In this document: positions 18,236-27,915 of the stretch, one piece after another
How the letters are laid out: every line of letters starts with the position of its first letter
Numbering within the stretch: the stretch's first letter is position 1
NCBI GenBank assembly: GCA_964470965.1
Contig: CAYYIS010000022.1
Span: forward strand, 1 to 64,000
Length of the DNA: 64,000 bases
Direction of reading: 5' to 3'
From: CAYYIS01 sp964470965
GTDB taxonomy: Bacteria; JAAXHH01; JABIQT01
Translations under genes and position numbers: made by a program
The notes under the pieces: generated by a model
Seen by the model: only the letters and a program-made list of their open reading frames with translations
Databases searched by the model: none
What the model was told of the DNA's origin: nothing

Positions 18236-19358
18236 TGTAGTCGAAACCCAGCTGGAAAATGGCCCGGAGTCCGAAGCGGAGCATTATGCTGCGTCGCAGT
18301 GGGTGCTCATCTGGCGGAAGTTCCGCAGGCACCGGGTGGCTATGGCTGCGGGAGTCGTGATCCTGGGATTGTATGTGATCGCGGCACTGTGCGAATTCCT
18401 GGCGCCCTATGGTCTGGAGCAATACAAAATACCGTATGCCTATGCGCCGCCCCAGCGGTTACAATTCGTATCAGAGGATGGATTGCATTTACGGCCGTTT
18501 GTGTATGCACTCAAAGGCGTCCGGGACCCGGTTACACTCAGAAAAATATACGTGGAAGACCGAACTGTACGATATCCAATCCGGATGTTTGTCCAGGGGG
18601 AACCGTACCGTATGCTGGGTTTATTCCAAGCTGAAATGAGACTGTTCGGAGTGGAACACGGCGGTACCGTGTTTCTACTGGGTACAGATCACCTTGGTCG
18701 GGATCTCCTGTCTAGGATTCTTTACGGAGCCCGTATTTCACTTACCATAGGTTTGATAGGGGTCGGTTTTAGTTTCATTTTCGGACTTGTGGTAGGCGTG
18801 GTTTCCGGATATTACGGTGGTTGGGTGGATAATTTGATACAGCGATTGATAGAAATTATACGTTCTTTTCCATCGATTCCCCTATGGATGGCGCTGGGCG
18901 CGGCTTTACCGGGATCATGGACACCTTTGCAGGTATACCTGGGTATTACCCTGGTTCTGTCCCTTATCGGATGGACCGGACTCGCGCGACAGGTACGGGG
19001 TAAGATTCTGGCATTACGGGAAGAGGATTTCGCGGTGGCTGCCCGTCTTGCCGGGGCAGGCAGGTGGCGGATCATGTCGCGGCACCTGCTGCCCTCATTC
19101 ATGAGCCATATTATCGTAAGCCTGACGCTGTCCGTACCTGGGATGATCCTGGGAGAGACCGCTCTCAGCTTTCTCGGCCTGGGACTTCGTGCACCTATCA
19201 CGAGTTGGGGTGTTTTGCTCAAAGAAGCCCAAAATGTACAGGCGGTGGCATTTCATCCGTGGTTGCTCACGCCGGTAATGTTCGTAATCATCACGGTACT
19301 GGCCTTTAACTTTGTCGGTGACGGACTGAGGGATGCGGCCGATCCGTATGCCACATAA
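18225..19358 (+). CDS. ABC transporter permease (DppC/OppC type)
   Basis: A 377-residue DppC-type permease. After the first helix (about 40-60) there is a long extracytoplasmic insert (65-140), longer than in classic DppC. It is followed by GTDHLGRDLLSRILYGARIS and five more helices. The EAA loop reads FAVAARLAGAGRWRIMSRHLLP (about 268-289), and GETALSFLGLG follows. No ATP-binding subunit follows, so the importer must use one encoded elsewhere. Confidence 0.92.
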   Translation: MTRDVVETQLENGPESEAEHYAASQWVLIWRKFRRHRVAMAAGVVILGLYVIAALCEFLAPYGLEQYKIPYAYAPPQRLQFVSEDGLHLRPFVYALKGVRDPVTLRKIYVEDRTVRYPIRMFVQGEPYRMLGLFQAEMRLFGVEHGGTVFLLGTDHLGRDLLSRILYGARISLTIGLIGVGFSFIFGLVVGVVSGYYGGWVDNLIQRLIEIIRSFPSIPLWMALGAALPGSWTPLQVYLGITLVLSLIGWTGLARQVRGKILALREEDFAVAARLAGAGRWRIMSRHLLPSFMSHIIVSLTLSVPGMILGETALSFLGLGLRAPITSWGVLLKEAQNVQAVAFHPWLLTPVMFVIITVLAFNFVGDGLRDAADPYAT

Positions 19359-19379
19359 TTTGGGGGATTCTTACAGGCG

Positions 19380-19409
19380 TTGACAGCCTTCACCAATCAT
19401 CGGCATATT
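19380..19409 (+). promoter_or_regulatory. Possible promoter for surE
   Basis: TTGACA (19380-19385), 18 bases, CATATT (19404-19409), about 75 bases before the surE-like gene. Confidence 0.3.
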
Positions 19410-19482
19410 GCCTCTTCCAGCTCATGGTGCTGTCATTAACGGTTACCTGACTGAGAGCGGAAATGTTCCTAATTCATGGTAG

Positions 19483-20265
19483 ATGAGACAGATGAATATC
19501 CTTCTGACTAACGACGACAGCCACGTTTCGCCCTTGTTTCACCTGGTAATTGAGTTTCTGAAACCTCGCGGTCGTCTCACGATCGTGGCGCCCAAAATGG
19601 AGCAGAGCTGGACGGGGAAATCCATAACACGTTTCTCGAATCTGCACGTGGAAGAAATTCGTATTCACGACCACGCCGCGTACTGCGTTGACGGAACTCC
19701 GGCCGCCTGCGTAAACCTTGCGATCTACCACCTTATGGACGAACCACCGGACCTGGTCGTGTCCGGCATCAATGTCGGCCTTAACACCGGGATATCTTTC
19801 GCGATGTCTTCCGGAACGCTGGGCGCCTGTTTCGAAGGCAATATAGCAGGCATCCCTGGTATAGCGATGTCACAGGAACTGGAACGGGAGACGTATCAGA
19901 AATGGAATCGGGATCGGTCGTTTGAACCGGCAACCATAGACCGGCTAAGGGCACAAATCTGGCCGCTCCTGCAGCGTGTAGCCGGAGAAATGATTCCGGC
20001 AGACGATCCGCCCGGTGATCCGGTCACCTGGAATGTCAATTTTCCGTTCAATTCTGCAAATCCTTGTGAGCTCGTACACACCACCTTGAGCCACACGTAT
20101 TACGCATCCATTTACAAACAGGCAGGTGACCATTACCGCCATGACCTGAGTCCGTTCCACAAGGATTCCAGGCCTCTTACGGACGACGCCGTGATCAGAG
20201 ACGGACACGTCAGTCTGACAGAGCTTGACATTCGAAACCTGGGACGGTTGCAGGGGGCAGTGTAA
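19483..20265 (+). CDS. surE: SurE-like survival protein / 5'-nucleotidase
   Basis: A 260-residue metal-dependent phosphatase of the SurE family, which removes phosphate from nucleoside 5'/3'-monophosphates. The diagnostic ILLTNDD metal site lies at residues 5-11, SGINVGLNTG at about 90-99 and SSGTLGACFEGN at 105-116. The usual loop glycine after NDD is Ser. A second ATG at 19492 gives MNILLTNDD, closer to the usual N-terminus, so the start may be three codons later. Stand-alone between the importer and the enolase-family gene. Confidence 0.88.
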   Translation: MRQMNILLTNDDSHVSPLFHLVIEFLKPRGRLTIVAPKMEQSWTGKSITRFSNLHVEEIRIHDHAAYCVDGTPAACVNLAIYHLMDEPPDLVVSGINVGLNTGISFAMSSGTLGACFEGNIAGIPGIAMSQELERETYQKWNRDRSFEPATIDRLRAQIWPLLQRVAGEMIPADDPPGDPVTWNVNFPFNSANPCELVHTTLSHTYYASIYKQAGDHYRHDLSPFHKDSRPLTDDAVIRDGHVSLTELDIRNLGRLQGAV

Positions 20266-20418
20266 GGTTTTGTCGCTGGGAAAAGTATGTCCACCGGTAT
20301 AAAGCTGTGATCCAGTGCTTTTCCCCTTTGGAATAAGGCTCACCCGCCTTGACATTATCATACAACCATTGTAGTTTCCAACCTACCCGCCTGACGTAGT
20401 TACTCACGGAGTAATCGG

Positions 20419-21513
20419 ATGAGAATCACCGGAATAGAGTTATTCCAGATTGAAACGCCCCGGGTTTACGGGTATGTATCGGGCCATCTCATCGTGAAAG
20501 TCCATACGGATGGCGGCCCTTCAGGTTTCGGTGAGGCCTCCGATAGCAAAGCGCGGGATCTCGGCATCATCGCAAGGCAATACAAAGACCTGCTGGTCGG
20601 TCGTGATGCCCGGAACATAACTGAAATTAACGAGCTTCTCCAGGATCACGATTTTAAGTGCAGCGTGTCGGACCGCCACCTGGTCTCCGCGATCGATCTG
20701 GCGCTTTACGACCTCAATGGAAAAGCACAGGGCGTACCGGCCTATCAGCTCCTGGGAGGGAAGATACGGGACAGTGTGTACTGCTGTTACCCGATTTTCG
20801 GATGGCAGGTGGAAGAGGATATCGAGAAAGCAGGTGCCTATCTTCAAAGACTGGTGGACATGGGACACCATCTGTTCCGATATTATGTGTCGGGAGACAG
20901 TGCGCTGGATGACAGATTCCTGATGGAAATGAAAGCCCGTTACGGCGAAAAAATAAAACTCAAATCACTGGATTTCTCAGGACGTTTTACCGACTGGGAA
21001 ACCGCCATCCGATATGCGGAAGTGCTCCGGCATCACAATCCCTACCATTTCGAGCAGCCTTCTCGTGATATGAGGGTAAGTGCAGAATTCGTTAAACGAG
21101 TCGATTTGCATGTAAGCTGGCATATCAATACCCTGCGGGAGGGATTTGAAGCCATCGACCTGGGCGCCTGCACTGCCTTCAATATGGCGTGTGTGGCCGC
21201 CGGCCCTACGAACATCCGGCGCATCTTCGCCCTCGCTGAAGGCGCCGGGATCAAATGCCTGATCGGCACGGACCAGGAATCCACACTGGGTACCTCGGCC
21301 CAGGTAACCGTCGCTGTCGCCATGCCCAACCTGGATCTGCCTTGCGACCCAATGGGGCCGGTGCTCTACACCACCTCTCCTGCCAAAGAACGGATCCGCG
21401 CTGAATCCAGCCACCTGTATCCCTTCGACACACCCGGGTTGGGTGTAGAACTGGATGCTGCCAGGATGCAAGAGATTACGGTGGCGACAGCGAATACGCG
21501 AGATTTACGTTAA
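20419..21513 (+). CDS. Enolase-superfamily (mandelate racemase/muconate lactonizing-like) protein
   Basis: A 364-residue two-domain protein with an N-terminal capping domain (1-120) and a beta/alpha barrel. Probable metal ligands are D185 (SLDFSG) and E212 (YHFEQP). The third, usually acidic, ligand position falls near VSWH (235), where no Asp/Glu is obvious. The usual second-strand KxK is FRY (153-155), so the Lys base is missing. PGLGVEL near the C-terminus is typical. Members dehydrate sugar acids or racemise/lactonise acids; this one may use different chemistry. A PhyH gene follows 50 bases later. Confidence 0.85.
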   Translation: MRITGIELFQIETPRVYGYVSGHLIVKVHTDGGPSGFGEASDSKARDLGIIARQYKDLLVGRDARNITEINELLQDHDFKCSVSDRHLVSAIDLALYDLNGKAQGVPAYQLLGGKIRDSVYCCYPIFGWQVEEDIEKAGAYLQRLVDMGHHLFRYYVSGDSALDDRFLMEMKARYGEKIKLKSLDFSGRFTDWETAIRYAEVLRHHNPYHFEQPSRDMRVSAEFVKRVDLHVSWHINTLREGFEAIDLGACTAFNMACVAAGPTNIRRIFALAEGAGIKCLIGTDQESTLGTSAQVTVAVAMPNLDLPCDPMGPVLYTTSPAKERIRAESSHLYPFDTPGLGVELDAARMQEITVATANTRDLR

Positions 21514-21563
21514 ATAACTATGATTGAATATTGGATTTTTCGAGTTAAAGCGGGAACAGAATC

Positions 21564-22328
21564 ATGATTATCACTCAATTACAGATCGACCACTTTCACC
21601 GAAATGGTTTCTTTTTTATCCCCAACCCCCTCGGAGGAGAACAGATGCGGCTGGTGGACAGGCTGCAGAGGGAGTGTGAGGAGGAATGGGAAAATACGGA
21701 CTGGCCGGAGGAATTCAATGTGATGGCCTGTCATTTTTTGAAGCTCGGCGAACCGGTCCTACAGATGGTGGAACAGCCCGTGCTGATCGAGGCGGCGAAA
21801 CGGATACTGGATTGTGATGAGGTGCATATAGGCGCCTGCGGGGCGGGAGACGCCTCGAAACGACCATCGGCGACTCATGGCCATATGCATCAGGTTCACT
21901 GGCATGCGGACGGGAGTCCCGACGTGAAGCAGGTTTCGTTTCGGATCGCACTGGATCGTCATGACTCTGCCAACGCACCCCTCAGAGTGTTACCCGGAAC
22001 CCATCTCGTTCCGAAAGAGATGGTTAATGAAGATTTGATGCAGCTCGAACTGGCGACCGGGCGGCATAATGTCTCGCCCGATCAAATGTACGCCAGGCAC
22101 CCGCATGAAGTGGAGGTCATCCTCGATCCGCGCTGGGCCCTGGTTTGGACACCAAGCTGCTGGCACGCCACCGGCATTAAAACCGTAGCGGGCCCCCGCC
22201 GGACCATGGCCTGGAACTATTTTCCAAAGGGTGGGAGAAAGCGGGATACAGAGGCGGTGAAGTATATTTATGCCGGTCAATGGCCGGATTGGCCGATTGA
22301 GAGGCAGAGACTATGGGGAATTGCGTAG
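21564..22328 (+). CDS. Phytanoyl-CoA dioxygenase family protein (canonical HxD)
   Basis: A 254-residue PhyH-type oxygenase. The triad is H114-A115-D116 (HWHADG) with distal H201 (SCWHATG) and Arg residues at 212-213 for 2-oxoglutarate. The segment before the triad (GAGDASKRPSATHGHMHQ) is more Gly/His-rich than in the other copies here. It should hydroxylate a small substrate. It lies between the enolase-family and medium-chain dehydrogenase genes, all on one strand, which suggests hydroxylation followed by oxidation of the new alcohol. Confidence 0.9.
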   Translation: MIITQLQIDHFHRNGFFFIPNPLGGEQMRLVDRLQRECEEEWENTDWPEEFNVMACHFLKLGEPVLQMVEQPVLIEAAKRILDCDEVHIGACGAGDASKRPSATHGHMHQVHWHADGSPDVKQVSFRIALDRHDSANAPLRVLPGTHLVPKEMVNEDLMQLELATGRHNVSPDQMYARHPHEVEVILDPRWALVWTPSCWHATGIKTVAGPRRTMAWNYFPKGGRKRDTEAVKYIYAGQWPDWPIERQRLWGIA

Positions 22329-22479
22329 GATTGATTCATTTGTTCATTGAATCACCGTTGCAGAATAATAGACAGATAAGGCCCATGTCGTGATCCGTTA
22401 TGTCGATCGTTCTCTAATGTAGGGTGATGTTGAAGCATCATTGAACCAGCGAAGAACAAAAAATACACAGGGGGTACTT

Positions 22480-23487
22480 ATGCGGGGTCGGCGGGTATGT
22501 ATTTCTGCGCCGGGGAAAACTGTTCTGGAAGAGGTTACTATCGATCCCGATCAGCTCAAGCCAACGGAAATCGTACTACAGACACAATATACATTGATCA
22601 GCGCAGCGGCTGAAGTTGGGCTGTATACAGGCAAAGATTGGGAATGGGACGTCCTCTATCCAAGATATCCCGGGTTCTCGAGTGTGGGGGTAGTGACCCA
22701 TTCCGGCGGTGAGGTGCGGCGGGTTTTACCCGGGGATCTGGTATTCAGTTACGCGAATCACGCGTCCCTCACAGTACTTGATGTGGCGAGAGACTTTTGC
22801 CTCAAAGTTCCGGAGGATATCGTACCGCAACAGGCATTATTTGCACGCCTCGGATCAGTAGCGATGACTGCCCCGACCGTGGCAACGTACAAGCCGGGCG
22901 ACTGGGTTGTGCTGTTCGGGTTAGGGCTTGTAGGCAATCTGGCGGCACAGGTATTCGGGCAATCCGGTACAAAGGTGATCGGTGTCGACCTGGTGGACAC
23001 ACGGCTGGAGCTGGCGCGTAAATGCGGAATAGAATACACGGTTAAACACCATGTGGAACATTTACCCAACATCGTTCAGAACCTGACTGACGGCAGAGGC
23101 GCGGAAATAGTGATCGATGCGATCGGTAACGCGGACTGCGTGGTCGATGGGGTAGACCTTTTGCGTCGCGGCGGACAGGTATTGTTGCTCGGGCATATGA
23201 GAGAGCCGTCCGATGCGCTGGCATCGGATCTCATCAGGAAAGTGTTTCTGAAATGGGCCACGGTAAAAAGCAGCTGGGAGTGGCAGTTGCCCCAATGGGA
23301 ATCGGATCAGGTGCAAACGTCCATCGAGTCAAATTGCAGGGACATTTTCAAGATGCTCCAGGCGGGCAGTCTGAAGGTAGAAGAGCTTATCAGCCATACC
23401 ATCGCACCGGATGAAATCGAGAAGGGATATGAGGGACTGTTAAACCATAAAGATGATTACTGGGGCGTGGTGATCGACTGGACATGA
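22480..23487 (+). CDS. Medium-chain dehydrogenase/reductase, zinc-less type
   Basis: A 335-residue MDR-superfamily protein with the NAD(P) loop GLGLVG near 143-148 and the YPGFSSVGVV motif. The Cys and the His-Glu that bind catalytic zinc in alcohol dehydrogenases are replaced (ISAAAEVG and YPGFSSV), and the structural-zinc Cys cluster is absent. This resembles BchC-like or sugar-linked MDRs. I take the ATG at 22480, with GGGGG 5 bases upstream, over a TTG at 22441. It probably acts with the upstream PhyH and enolase-family enzymes. Confidence 0.85.
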   Translation: MRGRRVCISAPGKTVLEEVTIDPDQLKPTEIVLQTQYTLISAAAEVGLYTGKDWEWDVLYPRYPGFSSVGVVTHSGGEVRRVLPGDLVFSYANHASLTVLDVARDFCLKVPEDIVPQQALFARLGSVAMTAPTVATYKPGDWVVLFGLGLVGNLAAQVFGQSGTKVIGVDLVDTRLELARKCGIEYTVKHHVEHLPNIVQNLTDGRGAEIVIDAIGNADCVVDGVDLLRRGGQVLLLGHMREPSDALASDLIRKVFLKWATVKSSWEWQLPQWESDQVQTSIESNCRDIFKMLQAGSLKVEELISHTIAPDEIEKGYEGLLNHKDDYWGVVIDWT

Positions 23488-23499
23488 GGGACTTCTGAT

Positions 23500-24243
23500 A
23501 TGAATTCACCCGTCAAACCCGGTATCGTCGGTCACCGGGGCGCTGGAAAACTGGCACCGGAAAACACACTCGCCGCGATTTACACCGCTCTCAGGATGGG
23601 CCTGGACGGCATCGAGTGTGACATCCAGGTTACCTCGGACGGTGAGCCGATAATGCTGCATGACACGACGTTAAACCGGACGACCGATGGATTCGGGCTG
23701 ACGGTGGATCATACAGTGGATGATTTGCTGTCGCTCGATGCAGGGGGATGGTTTCATTACATCTACAGGGGCGAAAAAATCCCTACGCTTCGGGAGGCCC
23801 TGGAACTGATCGATGGAAGGTTGACCGTCTTCCTGGAAATAAAAACACCGTCTGGTATTGAACCAGTCGCGGATGTCATTCAGGAGTTTCGGGCAGAATC
23901 CTGGTGTGTGATCATCTCATCTGAAGAAAATGTCCTGGCCCAGTGCGCCAAACGCATTCCGAAAGCCCGGCGGACTATCCTTGTTCACCCCGATAATCCA
24001 CCCGATCCTCCGGAACTCGTCGGGTATATGAAGTCTATACCTGCAGAAATTGTGGGGCTGTCCCCAAGATGGCTGGAACCTGATTTGATCAATAAAATCC
24101 GACAGGCCGGGTGCCGCCTTATGACCGGTCCGCTGGACACACGGGACCAATGTGACGAGGCATTATTACTCTTACCCGACTACATCCTGACAAACCGGCC
24201 GGATGTAGTCGAGGACTGGCTCGCGGATCAGGCCTCAGCCTGA
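23500..24243 (+). CDS. Glycerophosphodiester phosphodiesterase family protein
   Basis: A 247-residue TIM-barrel GDPD. The catalytic pair and metal site are visible as GHRGAG with H12/R13, E39-x-D41 (GIECD) and HD at H54-D55, followed by LNRTTDG. It hydrolyses glycerophosphodiesters to glycerol-3-phosphate and an alcohol. There is no signal peptide, so it is likely cytoplasmic (UgpQ type). It begins 12 bases after the dehydrogenase and overlaps the convergent ABC exporter gene by 16 bases. Confidence 0.92.
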   Translation: MNSPVKPGIVGHRGAGKLAPENTLAAIYTALRMGLDGIECDIQVTSDGEPIMLHDTTLNRTTDGFGLTVDHTVDDLLSLDAGGWFHYIYRGEKIPTLREALELIDGRLTVFLEIKTPSGIEPVADVIQEFRAESWCVIISSEENVLAQCAKRIPKARRTILVHPDNPPDPPELVGYMKSIPAEIVGLSPRWLEPDLINKIRQAGCRLMTGPLDTRDQCDEALLLLPDYILTNRPDVVEDWLADQASA

Positions 24244-26015
24244 TCGTTATTTCGTTCCATATACTGCAACTGATGCAGGCGACTGTATATGCCGTCGCCT
24301 CGGACTAATGCCTCGTGGGAACCGATCTCGCGCAATTCACCTTTGTGCAGAACTATGATGGCATCGGCGTTGCGGATGGTGGAGAGACGGTGGGCGATAA
24401 CGATCGAGGTGCGGCTGTGCATCAAGCGTTCCACGGCCTCCTGAATCCATTGCTCCGTTTCCGTATCAACATTGGCCGTTGCCTCGTCCAGCACCAGAAT
24501 ATCAGGATCTGCGGCCAGAGCCCTGGCGAAGGCGATAAGCTGGCGCTGTCCCGAGGAAAGCATGCTGCCTCTTTCCGTGATTTCATGATCGAATCCGTCG
24601 TCTAACTTGTCGATAAATCTGTCGGCGTTAACGTCATGGGCGGCGCGCTCGATGATTTCGTCTGTGATCGCTTCATCACCGAGGCGGATATTGTCGGTAA
24701 TGTTTCCGGAGAACAGGAACACGTCCTGCTGCACGATTCCCACCCGTCTCCGTAACGCCTCCACATCCCAGTCCCTGACATCCACTCCATCTACGAAGAT
24801 AAATCCCTTTTGAATATCGTAAAACCTTGTGAGCAGGCTGATTATGGTCGTCTTTCCGGAACCGGTTGCGCCCACGATGGCGATGCTCTGTCCGGAGTCG
24901 ATGCGGAATGATACGTCCTGGAGTACCCAGTTTTCCTCCTGATAGGCGAACCATACATTTCGAAACTCTATAGTGCCTTTCACGCGGTCCTGTTGGTATT
25001 CGCCTCCACCGGGTTCCATTTCTTCATCCAGAAGTTCGAAAATCCGCTCCGATGAAGCCATGGCGGATTGGAGGATGCCGTAACGTTCTGATATATCCAT
25101 GATAGGCCAGAAAAACCTTGGCACATACTGTAGCATCGCCACCACGATCCCCCATTCGATCTGTGCTCGGACCACCTCGCTGCAACCATACCAGATAACC
25201 AGTGCGGTAATCGCAGCACCAATGAACTCCATGATGGGATAAAACATTGAGTAGTAATACGTGGTCTGGATGTTGGCGTCCAGGTAACTCCTGTTTACAT
25301 CCTCAAACTTCTCACGGTTTCGGTTTTCCCGGTTGAATAGGTGCACCACTTCCATGCCGGATATGTTTTCCTGGAGGAACGCGTTTAAACGGGACAACCG
25401 GCTTCGCGCCAATCGAAACGTAATAAGCATTCGCTTCTGGAACCAGAACGTGACCACAAACATGATCGGTAGGGCCAGGCATATGACCAGTGAGAGCTCG
25501 GCATCCATGTAAAACATATACGCAATGATAGTGACGACCGTGAACAGGTCGCTGAACGACGCAACGATTCCGTCCGTGAACAACTCGTTAAGAGCATCGA
25601 CATCGTTTGTATTCCGGGTCATAAGACGTCCGATGGGCATACGGTCGAAAAACTTCAAGGGCAACCGCTGGATGTGCGCGAAGATCTGCGCGCGTATGTC
25701 GTACATGGCCCACTGGCCGGTTATTTTGGTGATGTAGCGTTCAGCATAATTCGTGATGAATTGAAGTATGAGGAAGATAAAGAAAGTGAGACTCACCATA
25801 TCTAGGCCTTCCAGATCACCCGTCAGGATATGGTCGTCCACCGCCACTTTGGTCAGGTACGGTGTAGCCTGCCTGAAAAACGAAGTGAGGAGGATCAATA
25901 CAAGTGCCACGCCGACCCAACGCCAGTACGGTTTCAAATACGCTATCAACCGCCATAACAACCTGGCGTCAAACGATTTCTCGGTGATTTCATCTTCTTG
26001 GAATTGCTGGGTCAT
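24228..26015 (-). CDS. ABC exporter half-transporter, catalytically canonical NBD
   Basis: A 595-residue half-transporter: six-helix type I exporter domain (about 25-320) and ATPase domain (350-595). Walker A is GATGSGKT (382-389), and Walker B ends LVLDE with catalytic E511. The signature is LSSGQ (486-490) rather than LSGGQ, and the H-loop is IVIAHRLS. The partner gene 15 bases upstream has the complementary defect, as expected for a heterodimer of the TM287/288 or BmrCD kind. Exported substrate is unknown (lipid, drug or peptide). Confidence 0.92.
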   Translation of the reverse strand: MTQQFQEDEITEKSFDARLLWRLIAYLKPYWRWVGVALVLILLTSFFRQATPYLTKVAVDDHILTGDLEGLDMVSLTFFIFLILQFITNYAERYITKITGQWAMYDIRAQIFAHIQRLPLKFFDRMPIGRLMTRNTNDVDALNELFTDGIVASFSDLFTVVTIIAYMFYMDAELSLVICLALPIMFVVTFWFQKRMLITFRLARSRLSRLNAFLQENISGMEVVHLFNRENRNREKFEDVNRSYLDANIQTTYYYSMFYPIMEFIGAAITALVIWYGCSEVVRAQIEWGIVVAMLQYVPRFFWPIMDISERYGILQSAMASSERIFELLDEEMEPGGGEYQQDRVKGTIEFRNVWFAYQEENWVLQDVSFRIDSGQSIAIVGATGSGKTTIISLLTRFYDIQKGFIFVDGVDVRDWDVEALRRRVGIVQQDVFLFSGNITDNIRLGDEAITDEIIERAAHDVNADRFIDKLDDGFDHEITERGSMLSSGQRQLIAFARALAADPDILVLDEATANVDTETEQWIQEAVERLMHSRTSIVIAHRLSTIRNADAIIVLHKGELREIGSHEALVRGDGIYSRLHQLQYMERNNDQAEA

Positions 26016-26030
26016 AATTCAGATACCTGC

Positions 26031-27812
26031 CTACAAATCACTTATTTCATCGCTCAGTTTCTGTCTGCGATGCATGTCCGCATAAATGCCATCATGTTCC
26101 ACCAGCTCATCGTGCGTCCCCTGCTCCGCGATACGACCGCCGTCGAGTACGATGATGTGGTTTGCATCTTTCACCGTGGATATGCGATGGGCGATCAGCA
26201 CGGTGGTCCGTTCCGCCATCACGCCGCGTAATCGTTTCAGGATTTCATCTTCCGTGTGGGTGTCGACACTGGCCATGGCATCATCGAGGATCAGGATTTT
26301 AGGATGACGGATAACTGCCCTGGCAAGCGCAGTCCGTTGCTTTTGTCCACCGGAAAGCGTCACGCCGCGTTCTCCCATGAGGGTTTCCAGACCGTCTGGA
26401 AAATCATTCAAGTCTTTTTGGAGCTGGGAGGTGCCTGTTGCCCGATCCACTGCCTCATCAGAGACTTCCTTCATTCCGAACGCCACGTTTTCCCTTACCG
26501 TATCAGAGAACAGAAACGTATCCTGGGGTACAAAGCCGATCTGGGCTCTCAGGGAAGACAGGGTGTAATCCGCCACCGGTTTTCCGTCGATCAGCACCTC
26601 GCCCTCCTGGGCTTCGATCATTCTGGGTATCAGGCGGGCGAGCGTGGTTTTACCGGAGCCCACACGCCCTACGATCGCCAGGACACTGCCGGCCGGTACC
26701 TTCAGGTTGATATCCTGCAGGATGGTATTGTCATCGTATGCGAATGTCATATTCCTGAATTCAAGATCACCACGAATCTCTGAAGTCTGTTGGGCGTGCT
26801 CCGTATCCATTATCTCCGGCACTTCGTTGAGCACTTCTCTGATACGTTTCATGGATGCGACCCCCCGCTGGTAACGGTCAATCATCCAGCCCAGGGTGAT
26901 CATAGGGAAAACGAGACGGGTAAGGTAAGCGTTAAATGCGACAAATTCACCCATGGAAAGCTCATTCCGGATTATGTCACCGCCACCTATCCATAGGACC
27001 AATAGAAGCGACCCCCCGCTGATGAGAAACATAAAGGGGTAGAAGAGACTTTGAATGTGGATCAGCACCCGGTTTTTTTCCAGGTATTCTTGGTTCAAGT
27101 TTTGAAAAACCTCGATCTCCATTTTACGCCTTACATATGCTTTCACCACACGAATCCCCGCCAGGTTTTCCTGAACCCTGGCGGTGATGTTGGCAAATTG
27201 CTCCTGTACCTCCCGGAAACCGACGTTGATCTTAGCCGCAACCCGGTTCATGACGAGGGCCAGCAGGGGCATGGGCAGAAGCGAATAGACAGCCAGCTGC
27301 CAGTCGATGGCGGCCATGACTCCCAGGCTCATGGGAAACGCGAGCGCAGCCGTGACGATCATCCGGATGCCGAACGCCAGAAACATGCGTATGGCGTTCA
27401 GATCGTTGGTAGCACGGGCCATCAGATCACCGGTCGGCGTGCGGTGAAAATAGGCTATGGACAGTAGTAGTAGGCGGTCGAAGTATTTTCTGCGTATATC
27501 GTATTCCACGAACCGGGCCATACTGTTCAGCGCCCAGCGCATCCCCACGGACAGCAGCAACTGCAGAACAGCCAACCCGAGTATAATCGCGGAATAATGC
27601 AACACGTCTCCAACGGCGGACTCCATAACGGTGTCCTGACCCGCCAGTCCGGCCTCATACCCGGCTTTGGCAGTGTCTATGGCCCATTGCATGACGATAG
27701 GAATGCCGGTGGAAACCAGCTGGGCTCCGGCCAGCAATAGCAATCCGATAAAAATACGTTGTTTGTAGGGCTGAAGGTATTCGGTGAAGGGCTTGAACGG
27801 GTTGAGCGTCAA
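26031..27812 (-). CDS. ABC exporter half-transporter, degenerate NBD
   Basis: A 593-residue partner of the downstream gene: exporter membrane domain (15-320) and ATPase domain (350-593). Walker A is GRVGSGKT (382-389) and the signature is a full LSGGQ (486-490). Walker B is LILDDA, with D511 where the catalytic Glu should be. In a heterodimer this degenerate Walker B would face the partner's altered LSSGQ signature, making one non-hydrolysing site and one active site. Cotranscribed with the next gene. Confidence 0.92.
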   Translation of the reverse strand: MTLNPFKPFTEYLQPYKQRIFIGLLLLAGAQLVSTGIPIVMQWAIDTAKAGYEAGLAGQDTVMESAVGDVLHYSAIILGLAVLQLLLSVGMRWALNSMARFVEYDIRRKYFDRLLLLSIAYFHRTPTGDLMARATNDLNAIRMFLAFGIRMIVTAALAFPMSLGVMAAIDWQLAVYSLLPMPLLALVMNRVAAKINVGFREVQEQFANITARVQENLAGIRVVKAYVRRKMEIEVFQNLNQEYLEKNRVLIHIQSLFYPFMFLISGGSLLLVLWIGGGDIIRNELSMGEFVAFNAYLTRLVFPMITLGWMIDRYQRGVASMKRIREVLNEVPEIMDTEHAQQTSEIRGDLEFRNMTFAYDDNTILQDINLKVPAGSVLAIVGRVGSGKTTLARLIPRMIEAQEGEVLIDGKPVADYTLSSLRAQIGFVPQDTFLFSDTVRENVAFGMKEVSDEAVDRATGTSQLQKDLNDFPDGLETLMGERGVTLSGGQKQRTALARAVIRHPKILILDDAMASVDTHTEDEILKRLRGVMAERTTVLIAHRISTVKDANHIIVLDGGRIAEQGTHDELVEHDGIYADMHRRQKLSDEISDL

Positions 27813-27915
27813 TGGGCGTTCCGCAGAAAAAAGGATGTTGGATGAACGAGGGAGTCAGTATGGTACAAGATATGTGATCGGGTGCATTATTGCCATGCTT
27901 TTTTCGTCACAAATG

